NCBI RefSeq assembly: GCF_000429605.1
Contig: NZ_KE386926.1
Location: 79,134 to 143,133 of the forward strand
Length of the DNA stretch: 64,000 nucleotides
Source of the DNA: Azonexus hydrophilus DSM 23864
GTDB lineage: Bacteria > Pseudomonadota > Gammaproteobacteria > Burkholderiales > Rhodocyclaceae
Reading direction: 5' to 3'
Made by a program: the position numbers and the translations under genes. Of the stretch, positions 33,416 through 45,247 are shown in pieces; position 1 is the first letter of the stretch, and each line of letters opens with the position of its first letter. The notes under the pieces were generated by a model. It did no database searches, had not been told where the DNA came from, and saw nothing but the letters and a program-made list of their open reading frames with translations.

Positions 33416-34570
33416 ATGGCAAACGAATCCCGCCCCACCATCCTGGTCGTGGACGACACTCCGGACAACCTGGCCGTCGTCGGCGGGATCCTGGGCAGCG
33501 AATACCGCGTCCGGGTTGCCAACTCCGGCGAGCGCGCCCTGCATGTCGCCAACAGCGACCCGCGCCCGGAACTGATCCTGCTCGACATCATGATGCCCGG
33601 CATGGACGGCTACGAAACCCTGCGCCGCCTGCGCGAAGCCCCGGCCACCCGCGACATCCCGGTCATCTTCGTTACTGCCATGGATGCCGACAACGACGAG
33701 GCCGTCGGTTTGCAGATGGGTGCCGTCGATTACTTGACCAAGCCGATCCGCCCGGCCATCCTGCTTGCCCGCATCCGCACCCGCCTCGAACTGCAGGCCG
33801 CCCGCGAGCACCTCGCCCGCCAGAACGAAATCCTCGAAGCCCGTGTCGCCAAGCGCACGCGCGAAGTCGAGCTGATCAAGGATGTCGGCATGCACGCGCT
33901 GGCCACGCTGGCCGAAAAACGCGACAACGAGACCGGCAACCACCTGCTGCGCACCCGGGGTTACATCGAGGTGCTGATGACCGATCTGGCACAGCGCCCA
34001 GAATTCGCCGAACTGACGCCGCTGCGCCAGAAACTGATTGCCAAGGCCGCCCCGCTGCACGACATCGGCAAGGTCGGCATTCCCGACGCCATCCTGCTCA
34101 AGCCGGGCCGCCTGACACCGGCAGAGTTCGAGATCATGAAGACGCACGCCCGCATCGGCGCCGACGCCCTCGACGAAGCCATCGCCCGGGTGCTTACCGA
34201 TCGCCGGCAGAATCAACCGGCCGAGGAAGAGCGCTATTCGCTGGACTTTCTCGAAGCCGCGCGCGAGATCGCCGGCGGGCATCACGAAAAATGGGACGGC
34301 AGCGGCTACCCGCTCGGCCTCAAGGGCGACGAGATCCCCCTGTCGGCCCGCCTGATGGCCCTGGCCGATGTGTTCGACGCGCTGATTTCCAAGCGCCACT
34401 ACAAGGTCGCCTTCCCGCTCGAGGAATCTATCCGCATCATCGTCGACGGCCGGGGCAAGCATTTCGACCCGCGCATCGTCGACTGCTTCCTGCAGCGCAT
34501 CGAAGACTTCACCAGCATCGCCGACCGCTACGCCGACCATCCCGAGGACGCCGAAAAGGAAAATTCATGA
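33416..34570 (+). CDS. HD-GYP response regulator, probable c-di-GMP phosphodiesterase
   Basis: The 384-residue protein has an N-terminal receiver domain (VVDDTPDN, phosphate-accepting Asp in LLDIMMPGMDG near residue 59, lysine in YLTKPIRP), a short coiled linker, then an HD-GYP domain with PLHDIGKVGIPD near residue 218 and HHEKWDGSGYPLG near 289. It should hydrolyse c-di-GMP when phosphorylated. The next gene overlaps by ATGA, and the large hybrid kinase follows, which is the natural phosphate source. Confidence 0.92.
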   Translation: MANESRPTILVVDDTPDNLAVVGGILGSEYRVRVANSGERALHVANSDPRPELILLDIMMPGMDGYETLRRLREAPATRDIPVIFVTAMDADNDEAVGLQMGAVDYLTKPIRPAILLARIRTRLELQAAREHLARQNEILEARVAKRTREVELIKDVGMHALATLAEKRDNETGNHLLRTRGYIEVLMTDLAQRPEFAELTPLRQKLIAKAAPLHDIGKVGIPDAILLKPGRLTPAEFEIMKTHARIGADALDEAIARVLTDRRQNQPAEEERYSLDFLEAAREIAGGHHEKWDGSGYPLGLKGDEIPLSARLMALADVFDALISKRHYKVAFPLEESIRIIVDGRGKHFDPRIVDCFLQRIEDFTSIADRYADHPEDAEKENS

Positions 34571-35208
34571 ACGCACGCCGACTGCTACTGGCCGCACTGG
34601 CCTGCCTGCCCGCTCTTGCCTTCGCTCAGGTCACCACTGATAACGGCAAGAAGGCGTTCACCGAAGTCATGGCCACCCGTGCCACCCTCGACCAGTTACG
34701 CGCCGGCGGCTACGTGCTCTACATCCGCCACGGCAATACCGACAACCGCCGGGCCGACCGCTTCCCCAACGTCGACATCAACGACTGTGAGACGCAACGC
34801 ATCCTCAACGACGACGGCCGCAAACTGATGCGCGAGATCGGCAAGCAGTTGCGCGAGGCAAGGATTCCGGTCAGCGAGATTCTGGTCAGCCCGATGTGCC
34901 GCACCCGCGAATCGGCCACCCTGATGTTCGGCGAGCGCTTTGCGGTCAGCGAACCGCTGATGTATTCGGCCAACATGACCAGCGAAGAGAAGAAGCCGCA
35001 CCTGGCCGCGCTCGCCCGCATCCTGCGCGACCCGGTGGCCGCCGGCAGCAACCGGGTACTGGTCGCCCACGCCCCCAACCTCGCCGACCTGATCGGATTC
35101 TTCGTCAAGCCGGAAGGCACGGTCGTGATCTTCGCCCAGCGCGGCGACGCCGGTTACGAGTACGTCGCCAGCATTCCCCCCGGGTTGTGGCCGCAACTGC
35201 TGCGCTGA
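34567..35208 (+). CDS. Secreted histidine-phosphatase family protein
   Basis: This 213-residue protein has a signal peptide (cut after AFA near residue 20) and the branch-2-like histidine phosphatase motif [11 protein letters not shown] near residue 52, with [10 protein letters not shown] and the second histidine in [11 protein letters not shown]. It should act in the periplasm on a phosphoester of unknown identity. Its ATG overlaps the HD-GYP stop, and the hybrid kinase begins five bases after its stop, which makes a three-gene operon. Confidence 0.85.
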   Translation: MNARRLLLAALACLPALAFAQVTTDNGKKAFTEVMATRATLDQLRAGGYVLYIRHGNTDNRRADRFPNVDINDCETQRILNDDGRKLMREIGKQLREARIPVSEILVSPMCRTRESATLMFGERFAVSEPLMYSANMTSEEKKPHLAALARILRDPVAAGSNRVLVAHAPNLADLIGFFVKPEGTVVIFAQRGDAGYEYVASIPPGLWPQLLR

Positions 35209-35213
35209 CCCCG

Positions 35214-38200
35214 ATGCTGCTGCGTCGCCTGCAATTCCTGCTGCTGTTCTTCATGCCCGTGGTGGTCGGCATTGCCACGGCATTCCTGTTCGGCTGGCAG
35301 ACGCTGACGCAGTACGAAGACGACAACCGCCGCCAGGCCGACGCTCACGCCGGCGACCTGCGCGTCCAGGCCGACGCCGGCCGGCTGGCGCTCGACATGC
35401 AGAAAATCCAGGGCCTGCTCATCGGCCTGCTGGGCGAAGCACGCGCCGGCAAGGCCGACGAAGCCAGGGCCTACGAGGTCCATACCGAAGTCGTCGATGC
35501 CCTGGCCACGCTCGAAAGACGGCTGGCCAAGCTGCATAGCGACAACCCCCACATGGAACTGGACGCGGCGTTCCAGCGTGCCCACGGCGCCTTTCTCGAT
35601 TACCGGGCACAGGCCATCTCGACCACCGACATCGTCAGCATCGACCCGAGCGTGGCCGGCACGCATGTGGAAAACGCCTACGTCTTCTACATGAAATTCG
35701 CGACCCAGATGCACGAACTGGCCGCCAACCTGAGCCAGGCCTCACTGGAACGCATGGCCGTGGCGCAGCAGCAGCGTCAGGAGAGCATGGCGCGCGCAGC
35801 CAGCACTTCCTGGCTGCTGTTCTTGTTGATGGTCCTTTTCTGGCTGGCCGTTGTCTGGGCCACGGCCCGGTACATGGCGATTGTCGCCACTGCCCTCAAC
35901 CGCCTGGGTGAAGGCGACATGCTGGAAGCCGACGATGCCGCGCAACTTCGCCAGGTCAAGGGCTTCTTCCTGAAGGATCTGTCGCAGGCCGTACTTGCCT
36001 TCGGCGACAGCCTGCGCGGCCGGGCCCAGGCCGAGGCCGGGCTGCGCCAGGAACGCCAGCAACTGACGCTGTTGCTGCACAGCATGCCCGACCTGATCTG
36101 GTTCAAGGACGCCGACGGTCGCTACCAGCGCTGCAACCCCCGCTTCGAGCGCTTCGCCGGGCGCAGCGAGGCCGAAATCGTCGGCAAGACCGACCTCGAA
36201 CTGTTTCCCGAGGAGGATGCCCAGCGCTACCGCAAACTCGACCGGATCACCATCGATGCTGGATACCCGATTGCCCATCAGGAATGGCGACAGTTCCACG
36301 ATGGTCACCGTGAACTGCAGACCATCCACAAGGTCGCCGTCCGCGATGAAAACGGCTTTCTGTACGGCATCCTCGGCGTCGGCCGCGACATGACCGCCGA
36401 ACACCTGGCCGAGGAAGAGGTGTTCGCCAGCCAAAAGGCCCTGGCCCGTACCCAGGCAATCGCCCGGATCGGTAGCTGGAGCTTCGATTTTTCCGGCAAT
36501 CGCCTGAGCGGTTCGGCGGAGGCGGCAAGCATCATGGGGCTGCCGCTACAGGAAGGCATCGCCCCGCAGGATTTCTTCGCCGCCATCGACGCCGCCGACC
36601 GCGAACGGGTCAGGGAAAGCTGGCGGCAAGCCGTGCACCACGGCATTTTCGACGTCGAACACCGGATCACCGCCGGTGACCGCAACAAATGGGTTCGCCA
36701 GCGCGCCGAGATCGAGTTCGACGAGAACGGCAAGGCGCAGCGAGCCAACGGCATGCTCCAGGACATCACCTCGATCAAGGTGGCGACCGAAGCCCTGCGC
36801 CGCCGCGAGGAACTGTTCTCGACCATCGTCGGTCAGGCCGAGCACGGCATCGTCCTGGTTGACGCGAAAGACATGAGCTTCGTCGAGTTCAACGATGCCG
36901 CCTGCCGGCACCTCGGCTACAGCCGCGAGGAATTCGCCGACCTCGACCTGTACGCGATCCAGACCGATGCCGGCAAGCGCACCGAGGTCGATGACAACAT
37001 CCGCCAGGTACTGCGTGACGGCAGCGCCTCGTTCGAGAGAAGTTACCGCTGCAAGGACGGTTCGAGCCGCATCTTCTCGCTGTCGGTCAAGGCCATCCAT
37101 CTCGACGACACGCCGCAGGCCGCCATCGTCTGGAGCGACATCACCGAACGCAAGCAGGCGGAAGAGGATCTCGAACGCTACCGCAATCACCTCGAGGAAC
37201 TGGTCACCGCCCGCACCGTCGAACTGGCCGAAGCGCGCGACGCCGCACAGGCGGCCAGCCGCTCCAAGAGCGCCTTCCTGGCCAACATGAGCCACGAAAT
37301 CCGTACCCCGATGAACGCCATCATCGGCCTCACCCACATGCTTCGCCGCGAAATCGGCGATCCGCGCCAGGCCCAGCAGCTCGACAAGGTCGCCGGGGCC
37401 GCCACCCACCTGCTCGGCATCATCAACGACATTCTCGACTTCTCGAAGATCGAGGCCGGCAAGATGTCGCTCGAACCCACCGATTTCGACGTCGACCGCG
37501 TCATCGGCGACGTGTGCACGCTGGTCAGCGAAAAGGTCCAGGCCAAGGGCCTCGAACTGGTCGCCGACATTTCCTCGCTGCCGCCCGCCCTGCATGGCGA
37601 CGGTCTGCGGCTCGGCCAGATCCTGATCAATTTCCTGAGTAATGCCGTCAAGTTCACCGAGCGCGGCAGCATCGTCGTGCGCGGCAGCATCCTCGACGAA
37701 ACCCCGGAAGACCTGCTGATCCGCCTCGAAGTCCAGGACAGCGGGATCGGCATGAACGAGGAGCAGCTATCGCGCCTGTTCCGCGCCTTCGAACAGGCCG
37801 ACGCCTCGACCACCCGGCGCTACGGCGGCACCGGCCTGGGGCTGGCGATCACCCGCCGGCTGGTCGACCTGATGGGCGGCAAGCTGGGGGTCAACAGCAC
37901 GCCCGGCCAGGGCAGCACCTTCTGGATCGAACTGCCGTTCGGCAAGGTGGCCGGCTTCAATCACCGCAGCAACGCCGATATCCTGCCGCCCGGCACGCGC
38001 GCACTGGTGGTCGATGACATCGAGGACGCGCGCATCTCGATGGCCGCGGTGCTCAGCGAACTGGGCGCCCGCCCCGACTGTCTGGCCAGCGGCGACGACA
38101 CCCTGGCCCGCCTGCAGGCGGCCGAAGCCGAAGGCGCCCCCTACGGCCTGCTGCTGCTCGACTGGCAGATGCCGGGCCTCGACGGCATCGAGATCGGCCG

Positions 38201-39485
38201 GCGCATCCAGGCCGGGCAACTGGCCAAGGCACCGAAAACCTTCCTCGTCAGCGGCACCCTGGGCGCGCCACGCGACGACATGAGCAGCCTGGGTTTTGCC
38301 GGTTTCATTCCGAAGCCGCTGACCCCGTCGAGCCTGCTGGTTGCCCTCGAACGCCTGGAGGATCGCCTCGATCAGAAGCATCACCGCCAGCGCGTCGGCG
38401 ACAGCAGCGACGACATGACCCTGCTGCGCAGCCAGCTCGAGGGCTACCATGTGCTGCTCGCCGAGGACAATCTGCTCAATCAGGAGGTCGCGCTCGACAT
38501 GCTGCGCCAGGTCAATCTGCGCGTCGATGTCGCCGACGACGGCTGCCAGGCCGTGGACATGGCCGGCAAGACGGCCTACGACCTGATCCTGCTCGACGTC
38601 CAGATGCCGAACATGGACGGTCTCGAAGCCGCCCGCCGCATCCGCCAACTCGCCGGCCGCGAAAGCATCCCGATCCTGGCGATGACCGCCAACGCCTTCG
38701 ACGAAGACCGCGAGACCACCCGCGCCGCCGGCATGAACGAACACATTGCCAAGCCGGTCGAGCCGGCCGTCCTGTACACCGCGCTCTTGCGCTGGCTGAA
38801 AGGCGGCGACACCGGGCGCGCCGCCGGCCTGCCGGCACCGGCCGCCGGCGACGAAGTCTGCCAGGGTCTGAGCAGCCTGCCCGGGCTCGACTGCAAGCTC
38901 GGCCTGCGCTCGACACTCGGCCAGAGCGAGCGCCTGTGGCGCCTGCTCGACCAGTTCTGCGGCACACACCGCGACGACGGCCACCGCATTGAGCAGTTGC
39001 TGGCCGACGGCGACACGCCGACCGCCCGGCGACGCGCGCATTCGCTCAAGGGATCGGCGGCCACCCTCGGTCTGCTGCAGATTTCCGCCAAGGCCGGCGT
39101 CATCGAACAAGGCATCGGCAACACCATGACGCCGGAAGCCTCGGCCGCCCTGCCGACGGCGGCGCTGACCGCCTTGCTGGCTGAGTTCTGCGACGCCTTC
39201 GCCGCCCTGCGTGAAGCCCACGAACGGGCCGTCGCCGACAGTCCGGCGCCGACCATCGATTACGCCCGGCTGGCCGGCGAACTGGCCGAACTACGCGAGT
39301 TGCTGGCCAGCGACGACATCAATGCCCTGGATCATTTCCACCGGCTGCAGCCGCGCCTGGTGCTCGCCGCCGGCCGCTCGGCCGCCCGTCTGGGCAATGA
39401 AATCGAGAACTTTGCCTACGCCGAGGCGCTGGCCACGCTCGATGCCATCGTCGCCGCCGATCCCGGACTTCACGGCCGGGACTGA
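35214..39485 (+). CDS. Hybrid sensor histidine kinase with three PAS, two receivers and Hpt
   Basis: The 1423-residue membrane kinase has helices near 8-28 and 198-218 around a periplasmic sensor, three PAS domains (about 280-650), a coiled-coil, a HisKA domain with [14 protein letters not shown] (His near residue 692), and an ATPase domain with [15 protein letters not shown] near 870. Two receivers follow (Asp in [12 protein letters not shown] and in [11 protein letters not shown]), then an Hpt domain with [13 protein letters not shown] near 1280. All parts of a phosphorelay are thus in one chain, ready to phosphorylate the HD-GYP regulator. The signal is unknown. Confidence 0.92.
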   Translation: MLLRRLQFLLLFFMPVVVGIATAFLFGWQTLTQYEDDNRRQADAHAGDLRVQADAGRLALDMQKIQGLLIGLLGEARAGKADEARAYEVHTEVVDALATLERRLAKLHSDNPHMELDAAFQRAHGAFLDYRAQAISTTDIVSIDPSVAGTHVENAYVFYMKFATQMHELAANLSQASLERMAVAQQQRQESMARAASTSWLLFLLMVLFWLAVVWATARYMAIVATALNRLGEGDMLEADDAAQLRQVKGFFLKDLSQAVLAFGDSLRGRAQAEAGLRQERQQLTLLLHSMPDLIWFKDADGRYQRCNPRFERFAGRSEAEIVGKTDLELFPEEDAQRYRKLDRITIDAGYPIAHQEWRQFHDGHRELQTIHKVAVRDENGFLYGILGVGRDMTAEHLAEEEVFASQKALARTQAIARIGSWSFDFSGNRLSGSAEAASIMGLPLQEGIAPQDFFAAIDAADRERVRESWRQAVHHGIFDVEHRITAGDRNKWVRQRAEIEFDENGKAQRANGMLQDITSIKVATEALRRREELFSTIVGQAEHGIVLVDAKDMSFVEFNDAACRHLGYSREEFADLDLYAIQTDAGKRTEVDDNIRQVLRDGSASFERSYRCKDGSSRIFSLSVKAIHLDDTPQAAIVWSDITERKQAEEDLERYRNHLEELVTARTVELAEARDAAQAASRSKSAFLANMSHEIRTPMNAIIGLTHMLRREIGDPRQAQQLDKVAGAATHLLGIINDILDFSKIEAGKMSLEPTDFDVDRVIGDVCTLVSEKVQAKGLELVADISSLPPALHGDGLRLGQILINFLSNAVKFTERGSIVVRGSILDETPEDLLIRLEVQDSGIGMNEEQLSRLFRAFEQADASTTRRYGGTGLGLAITRRLVDLMGGKLGVNSTPGQGSTFWIELPFGKVAGFNHRSNADILPPGTRALVVDDIEDARISMAAVLSELGARPDCLASGDDTLARLQAAEAEGAPYGLLLLDWQMPGLDGIEIGRRIQAGQLAKAPKTFLVSGTLGAPRDDMSSLGFAGFIPKPLTPSSLLVALERLEDRLDQKHHRQRVGDSSDDMTLLRSQLEGYHVLLAEDNLLNQEVALDMLRQVNLRVDVADDGCQAVDMAGKTAYDLILLDVQMPNMDGLEAARRIRQLAGRESIPILAMTANAFDEDRETTRAAGMNEHIAKPVEPAVLYTALLRWLKGGDTGRAAGLPAPAAGDEVCQGLSSLPGLDCKLGLRSTLGQSERLWRLLDQFCGTHRDDGHRIEQLLADGDTPTARRRAHSLKGSAATLGLLQISAKAGVIEQGIGNTMTPEASAALPTAALTALLAEFCDAFAALREAHERAVADSPAPTIDYARLAGELAELRELLASDDINALDHFHRLQPRLVLAAGRSAARLGNEIENFAYAEALATLDAIVAADPGLHGRD

Positions 39486-39499
39486 ACCGGCCTCAACCC

Positions 39500-40390
39500 T
39501 CAGATTGTCGACAAGGTGACATCGACGACACCGCCGATGGCCAGGAATTCGTCCTCCCCCTGCAGCACGCCGGGCAGCAGGCCGCAGTGGAAAAATATCT
39601 TGGTCAGCGGCATGTCCACCGTCAGGATGTAATCGCCGAATTCGCAAGCCCGATCACGGCTGCAGGTGAAGGAATTGAGGTTGTTGAGCAGGATGGTGTG
39701 GCGCCCCCCCTCCCGGCTGTCCAGGATTTCATGATCAGCCACCCGGTTGACGCCGCGGTACAGCGTCACATGCCCGGCCCCTGAATGGCGACGGGCGAGT
39801 TCATGCTGGCAATAGGTATAGACCAGGTCGAACTGCGCCTCCAGCGCGCTGGTCCCGTACAGACCCTGCGAGCGCATTTCCATGTAATGCAGCCAGGCGT
39901 CGTCGTTGGTATCGCGCAGCGGCTGGCCGTGCCAGCGCGGCAGCAGGCCGAAACGCGATTCGACCCAACCCTTGAGCACCGCGCCCTCGCGGCTGTCGGC
40001 ATCGAAGCTCCAGCCGCGGATCATGCGCGCGTAATTGGCGCGGGCGCGTGACTTGTTGTTGCCGGTGAAGCCCATTTCCTCGGGCCATTCGAGCTGGAAA
40101 TGCACGGTCAGGTAATCGCGGAAGACTTCCCCGCGCACCGCCGCATCGTCGCCGGCTTCGCCCAGGCGGCGGAACAGGTCGCGGTGCAGTTCGGCAACGC
40201 CGTCGAGCAGCAGCGGTGAGGGATGACGCTGATAGGTCAGGCTGCCAAGCACGACCGCCGGCAGGTTGCAGCGGTTGATCGGCAGGCGCGCCTCGCGCGG
40301 CAGGCTGGGATTGTCGTCACCCCGACACAAGCCAGGGTCTTTGTCGCACAACCCCACCGCGCCCCCATCCCCATGTTTTTTGTTTTTCAT
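39500..40390 (-). CDS. draT: DraT, NAD+-dinitrogen-reductase ADP-ribosyltransferase
   Basis: The 296-residue enzyme inactivates nitrogenase by transferring ADP-ribose from NAD to an arginine of NifH. The family block LPINRCNLPAVVLGSLTYQ starts near residue 37, and later conserved parts include VTLYRGVNRV and LLNNLNSFTCSRDRACEFGD. It is divergent from nifH, and the NifA site of nifH lies inside its 5' coding part. I found no convincing sigma-54 box of its own. The first ~30 residues are poorly conserved. Confidence 0.94.
   Translation of the reverse strand: MKNKKHGDGGAVGLCDKDPGLCRGDDNPSLPREARLPINRCNLPAVVLGSLTYQRHPSPLLLDGVAELHRDLFRRLGEAGDDAAVRGEVFRDYLTVHFQLEWPEEMGFTGNNKSRARANYARMIRGWSFDADSREGAVLKGWVESRFGLLPRWHGQPLRDTNDDAWLHYMEMRSQGLYGTSALEAQFDLVYTYCQHELARRHSGAGHVTLYRGVNRVADHEILDSREGGRHTILLNNLNSFTCSRDRACEFGDYILTVDMPLTKIFFHCGLLPGVLQGEDEFLAIGGVVDVTLSTI
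40312..40327. promoter_or_regulatory. NifA upstream activator site for nifH
   Basis: TGT-CGTCACCCCG-ACA, 98 bases upstream of the nifH sigma-54 promoter. The site is within the start of the draT coding sequence. Confidence 0.78.
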
Positions 40391-40425
40391 TTAATAAACA
40401 ACAACTTGAAAGCCATCAGCCGAGC

Positions 40426-40441
40426 TGGCACGCAACATGCA
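40426..40441 (+). promoter_or_regulatory. Sigma-54 promoter of nifHDK
   Basis: TGGCAC-GCAAC-ATGCA has a perfect -24 box and GG-N10-GC, with one change in the -12 box. It lies 65 bases before the nifH start. Confidence 0.88.
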
Positions 40442-40494
40442 GAAGATCAGTCGCGACACTCACCAATTGCATTTCAAATCGACTGACAGACTAA

Positions 40495-41400
<906 letters not shown>

Positions 41401-41410
41401 TAGCAGTCCG

Positions 41411-41434
41411 GGTTCGTCGCTCCGGCGGCGAACC
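41411..41434 (+). other. mRNA hairpin between nifH and nifD
   Basis: GGTTCGTCGC and GCGGCGAACC form a 10-bp stem (one G-U) with a TCCG loop, 11 bases after the nifH stop and without a T-run. It probably stabilises the nifH message or reduces readthrough, giving more NifH than NifDK. Confidence 0.65.
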
Positions 41435-41507
41435 TTGTATCGCCAGTATTCAACCAATGTTGGCGTCGTGCACAAATAGATGCCGGCGCAACGAAAGGAG
41501 TTACACC

Positions 41508-42980
41508 ATGGCAGCGCTCACCCGCGAAGAAACCGCAGCCCTCATTCAAGAGGTGCTTGAGGTTTACCCCGAGAAAGCCAAGAAGGACCGTGCCAAGCAC
41601 TTGATGATCAACGACAAGGAACTTGAGTCGTCGAAGAAGTGCATTACTTCCAACCGCAAGTCCCTGCCGGGCGTCATGACCATGCGTGGTTGTGCCTACG
41701 CCGGTTCCAAGGGCGTGGTCTGGGGTCCGATCAAGGACATCATCTCGATCTCGCACGGCCCGATCGGTTGCGGTCAATATGCCCGCGCCGGCCGCCGCAA
41801 CTACTACGTCGGCACCACCGGCGTCGATGCCTTCTGCGAAATGAACTTCACCTCGGATTTCCAGGAGAAGGACATCGTTTTCGGCGGCGACAAGAAGCTG
41901 GCCAAGCTGATCGATGAAATCGAAATGCTCTTCCCGCTGAACAAGGGTATCTCGGTTCAATCCGAATGCCCGATCGGCCTGATCGGCGACGACATCGAAG
42001 CGGTTTCCAAGAAAGCTGCTGCCCAGATCAACAAGCCGGTCGTTCCGGTGCGCTGCGAAGGCTTCCGCGGTGTTTCCCAATCCCTGGGCCACCACATCGC
42101 CAATGACTCGGTCCGCGATTGGATCATCTCCAACCGTGACGGTCAGGCTTTCGAATCCACCCCGTACGACGTCGCCATCCTCGGCGACTACAACATCGGT
42201 GGTGACGCCTGGGCTTCCCGCATCCTGCTCGAAGAGATGGGTCTGCGCGTGGTTGCCCAGTGGTCCGGCGACGGCACCCTGGCCGAAATGGAGAACACCC
42301 CGAAGGTCAAGCTGAACCTGCTGCACTGCTACCGCTCGATGAACTACATCTCCCGCCACATGGAAGAGAAGTACGGGATTCCCTGGCTCGAGTACAACTT
42401 CTTTGGCCCGACCAAGATCAAGGAATCGCTGCGCAAGATCGCTTCCTTCTTCGACGACAGCATCAAGGAAGGCGCCGAGCGAGTCATCGAGAAGTACACC
42501 CCGATGATGGATGCCGTGATCGCCAAGTATCGTCCGCGCCTCGAAGGCAAGAAGGTCATGCTCTACGTCGGCGGCCTGCGTCCGCGTCACGTGGTTGGCG
42601 CCTACGAAGACCTGGGCATGGAAGTGGTCGGTACCGGCTACGAATTCGCCCACAACGATGACTACGATCGCACGATCAAGGAAATGGGCGACGCCACCCT
42701 GATTTACGACGACGTCACCGGCTACGAGTTCGAAGAATTCGTCAAGGCTTGCAAGCCCGACCTGATCGGTTCCGGCATCAAGGAAAAGTATGTCTTCCAC
42801 AAGATGGGCATTCCTTTCCGCCAGCTGCACTCCTGGGACTACTCGGGCCCCTACCACGGCTGTGACGGTTTCGCCATCTTCGCCAAGGACATGGACCTGA
42901 CCCTGAACAACCCGTGCTGGAACCTGATGAAGGCCCCGTGGCAGAAGGCTGCTTCGGAAGCTGAAAAGAAGGCTGCCTGA
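41508..42980 (+). CDS. nifD: NifD, nitrogenase MoFe protein alpha subunit
   Basis: This 490-residue subunit holds FeMo-cofactor and half of the P-cluster. P-cluster cysteines are 62, 88 and 154. The cofactor ligands are Cys274 (LLHCYRSM) and His441 ([14 protein letters not shown]). Numbering is almost the same as in Azotobacter vinelandii. It is a molybdenum enzyme and not VnfD or AnfD, as it is linked to nifQ, nifV and nifB and has no G subunit. The start is ATG 41508 after AAGGAG. Confidence 0.98.
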   Translation: MAALTREETAALIQEVLEVYPEKAKKDRAKHLMINDKELESSKKCITSNRKSLPGVMTMRGCAYAGSKGVVWGPIKDIISISHGPIGCGQYARAGRRNYYVGTTGVDAFCEMNFTSDFQEKDIVFGGDKKLAKLIDEIEMLFPLNKGISVQSECPIGLIGDDIEAVSKKAAAQINKPVVPVRCEGFRGVSQSLGHHIANDSVRDWIISNRDGQAFESTPYDVAILGDYNIGGDAWASRILLEEMGLRVVAQWSGDGTLAEMENTPKVKLNLLHCYRSMNYISRHMEEKYGIPWLEYNFFGPTKIKESLRKIASFFDDSIKEGAERVIEKYTPMMDAVIAKYRPRLEGKKVMLYVGGLRPRHVVGAYEDLGMEVVGTGYEFAHNDDYDRTIKEMGDATLIYDDVTGYEFEEFVKACKPDLIGSGIKEKYVFHKMGIPFRQLHSWDYSGPYHGCDGFAIFAKDMDLTLNNPCWNLMKAPWQKAASEAEKKAA

Positions 42981-43046
42981 TTCCGCAGCAATCGTACAAC
43001 TTACGCCCGTATCCACAGATAGGTGGTGCGGGCGAAGGAGATCAAG

Positions 43047-44612
43047 ATGCAAACCGTAGATGACATCAAGCCGTGTTTCCCCCTCTTCCGTGACGACGAC
43101 TACAAGGCGACGTTGAAGGGCAAGAAGCAATTCGAAGAAGGCCATTCTGCCGACCAGATCGCTGAAACCTTCGCCTGGACGACCACCCAGGAATACCAGG
43201 ACCTCAACTTCAAGCGCGAAGCCCTGACCATCAACCCGGCCAAGGCCTGCCAGCCGCTCGGCTCTGCCCTGTGCTCGCTGGGCTTTGCCAAGACCCTGGT
43301 CTATATCCACGGTTCGCAAGGCTGTATCGCCTACTTCCGCACCTACTTCAACCGTCACTTCAAGGAGCCGATCGCCATCATCGCCGACTCGATGACGGAA
43401 GACGCCGCCGTGTTCGGTGGTCAGAAGAACGTGCATGAAGGTCTGGCCAACGCCACCAAGCTCTACGGTGCAGAAATGATCGCCATGTCGACCACCTGTA
43501 TCGCGGAAGTCATCGGTGACGACCTGAACGCCTTCATCGGTAACGCCCGCAAGGAAGGCAACCTGGACAAGGATTTCCCGGTTCCGTTCGCGCACACCCC
43601 GTCCTTCGTCGGCTCGCACGTCACCGGCTGGGACAACATGGAAGAAGGCATCCTCCGCTACTTCACACTGAACAACATGGAAGGCAAGGTTGTCGGCTCG
43701 AACGGCAAGATCAACTTCGTGCCGGGCTTCGAAACCTACCTCGGCAACTTCCGCATCATCAAGCGCTACATGAAGGAAATGGGCGTCGATTACACGATGC
43801 TCTCCGATCCGGAAGAAATCCTCGACACCCCGGCTGACGGCGAATTCCGCATGTACGCCGGCGGCACGACGATCGACGAAGTCAAGGATGCCCCGAACGC
43901 CCACACGACCTTCCTGATCCAGCCGATGCAACTGGAAAAGACCAAGAAGTTCGTCGAGAGCACCTGGAACCACGAAGTGCCGAAGCTCAACATCCCGATG
44001 GGTGTCGAGTGGACCGACGAATTCCTGCAAAAGGTTTCCGAAGTCACCGGCAAGCCGATCCCGGCCTCCATCTCCCTGGAGCGCGGCCGCCTGCTCGACA
44101 TGATGACCGACTCCCACGCCTGGCTGCACGGCAAGAAGATGGCCATCTACGGTGACCCGGACTTCGTCATGGGCATGGTCAAGCTGATGATGGAATTCGG
44201 TATCGAACCGACCCATATCGTCAGCAACAACGGTTCCAAGAAGTGGGCCAAGGCCATGGAAAAACTGCTGGCTACCTCGCCCTACGGCGCCGGTGGCAAG
44301 GTTTATCCGGGCGCCGACCTCTGGCACCTGCGCAGCCTGTGCTTCACCGACAAGCCGGACTTCCTGATCGGCAACAGCTACGGCAAATACATCCAGCGTG
44401 ACACGCTGCACAAGGGTCCCGAGTTCGAAGTTCCGCTGATCCGTATCGGCTTCCCGATCTTCGACCGTCACCACCTGCATCGGATGACGACGCTGGGCTA
44501 CGAAGGCGCCATGTACATCCTGACCACCCTGACCAACACGGTTCTGGAAAAGCTCGACGACCAGACCCGCGGCATGGGCACGACGGACTACAACCACGAC
44601 CTGGTTCGGTAA
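43047..44612 (+). CDS. nifK: NifK, nitrogenase MoFe protein beta subunit
   Basis: This 521-residue partner of NifD provides the other P-cluster cysteines, Cys68, Cys93 and Cys151 (NPAKACQPLG, GSQGCIAYFR, STTCIAEVIGDD). The start is ATG 43047 behind AAGGAG; a GTG eight codons upstream is in frame but lacks a ribosome site. The nifD-nifK gap is 66 bases. Confidence 0.98.
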   Translation: MQTVDDIKPCFPLFRDDDYKATLKGKKQFEEGHSADQIAETFAWTTTQEYQDLNFKREALTINPAKACQPLGSALCSLGFAKTLVYIHGSQGCIAYFRTYFNRHFKEPIAIIADSMTEDAAVFGGQKNVHEGLANATKLYGAEMIAMSTTCIAEVIGDDLNAFIGNARKEGNLDKDFPVPFAHTPSFVGSHVTGWDNMEEGILRYFTLNNMEGKVVGSNGKINFVPGFETYLGNFRIIKRYMKEMGVDYTMLSDPEEILDTPADGEFRMYAGGTTIDEVKDAPNAHTTFLIQPMQLEKTKKFVESTWNHEVPKLNIPMGVEWTDEFLQKVSEVTGKPIPASISLERGRLLDMMTDSHAWLHGKKMAIYGDPDFVMGMVKLMMEFGIEPTHIVSNNGSKKWAKAMEKLLATSPYGAGGKVYPGADLWHLRSLCFTDKPDFLIGNSYGKYIQRDTLHKGPEFEVPLIRIGFPIFDRHHLHRMTTLGYEGAMYILTTLTNTVLEKLDDQTRGMGTTDYNHDLVR

Positions 44613-44626
44613 TCTGCCAGACAAAA

Positions 44627-44659
44627 GGGAGAAGCGCGGGAGCAATCCTGCCTTCTCCC
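44627..44659 (+). other. mRNA hairpin between nifK and nifT
   Basis: GGGAGAAG and CTTCTCCC form a perfect 8-bp stem with a 17-base loop just after the nifK stop. No T-run follows, so it probably trims expression of the accessory genes rather than ending transcription. Confidence 0.55.
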
Positions 44660-44680
44660 CAAGTCGCTTGAGGAATTCAA

Positions 44681-44908
44681 ATGGCCAACATCATGATTCG
44701 TCAGAACGCTGCCGGTGGGCTGGTGTTTTATTTGCCGAAGCGCGATCTGGAAGCTGCCATCAACTCCATCGAGTTCGACACCCCGGAGAAATGGGGCGGC
44801 GAACTGAAGCTGGAGAACGGTGGCAGCTACTACGTCGACCCTATCGCCAAACCGCCGCGCCTGCCCATCTCGGTACGGGCCAAGCGACTCGGCGCGGCTG
44901 AAGATTGA
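44681..44908 (+). CDS. nifT: NifT/FixU-family protein
   Basis: This 75-residue protein matches NifT/FixU (MIRQNAAGGLVFYLPKRDLE at the N-terminus, RLPISVRAKRL near the end). The family is found after nifK in many diazotrophs. Its role is unknown, and it is dispensable where tested. It follows nifK by 68 bases. Confidence 0.93.
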   Translation: MANIMIRQNAAGGLVFYLPKRDLEAAINSIEFDTPEKWGGELKLENGGSYYVDPIAKPPRLPISVRAKRLGAAED

Positions 44909-44976
44909 GTGAGGCAGTAGCGAGTTGCCAGCCCTCAACGCTGGCGCTCTCTGCTAACAACTAGGAGCTAAACATC

Positions 44977-45168
44977 ATGGCAATGTATATCAACCCAGAC
45001 GAATGCACCGCCTGTGACGACTGCCGCCCGATCTGCCCGACCAAGGCGATCAAGAAGGGCAAGGTGTTCTACACCATCGACGCCGACGCCTGCACCGAAT
45101 GCGAAGGCGAGAATGACTCGCCGATGTGCGTGAACGTCTGTCCGTCCGGCTGTATCTCGCCGGCCTGA
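44977..45168 (+). CDS. 2x[4Fe-4S] ferredoxin of the nifHDK operon
   Basis: This 63-residue ferredoxin has CTACDDCRPICP and CTECEGENDSPMCVNVCP, the FdxN-type spacing. It is placed between nifT and nafY and probably serves as an electron or cluster donor in nitrogenase maturation or turnover. It is preceded by a ribosome site, CTAGGAG. Confidence 0.9.
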   Translation: MAMYINPDECTACDDCRPICPTKAIKKGKVFYTIDADACTECEGENDSPMCVNVCPSGCISPA

Positions 45169-45247
45169 CCGAGAGTCCGGAACCGAGCGCCTGTTGCGGT
45201 CAGCCGTTGCGGGCGTTCCATTCCAGACCCTCAACCGGAGCACAAAC

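Noticed and set aside
43002..43034. Hairpin between nifD and nifK
   Set aside because: Only about five or six GC pairs around a long loop, much weaker than the hairpins after nifH and nifK.
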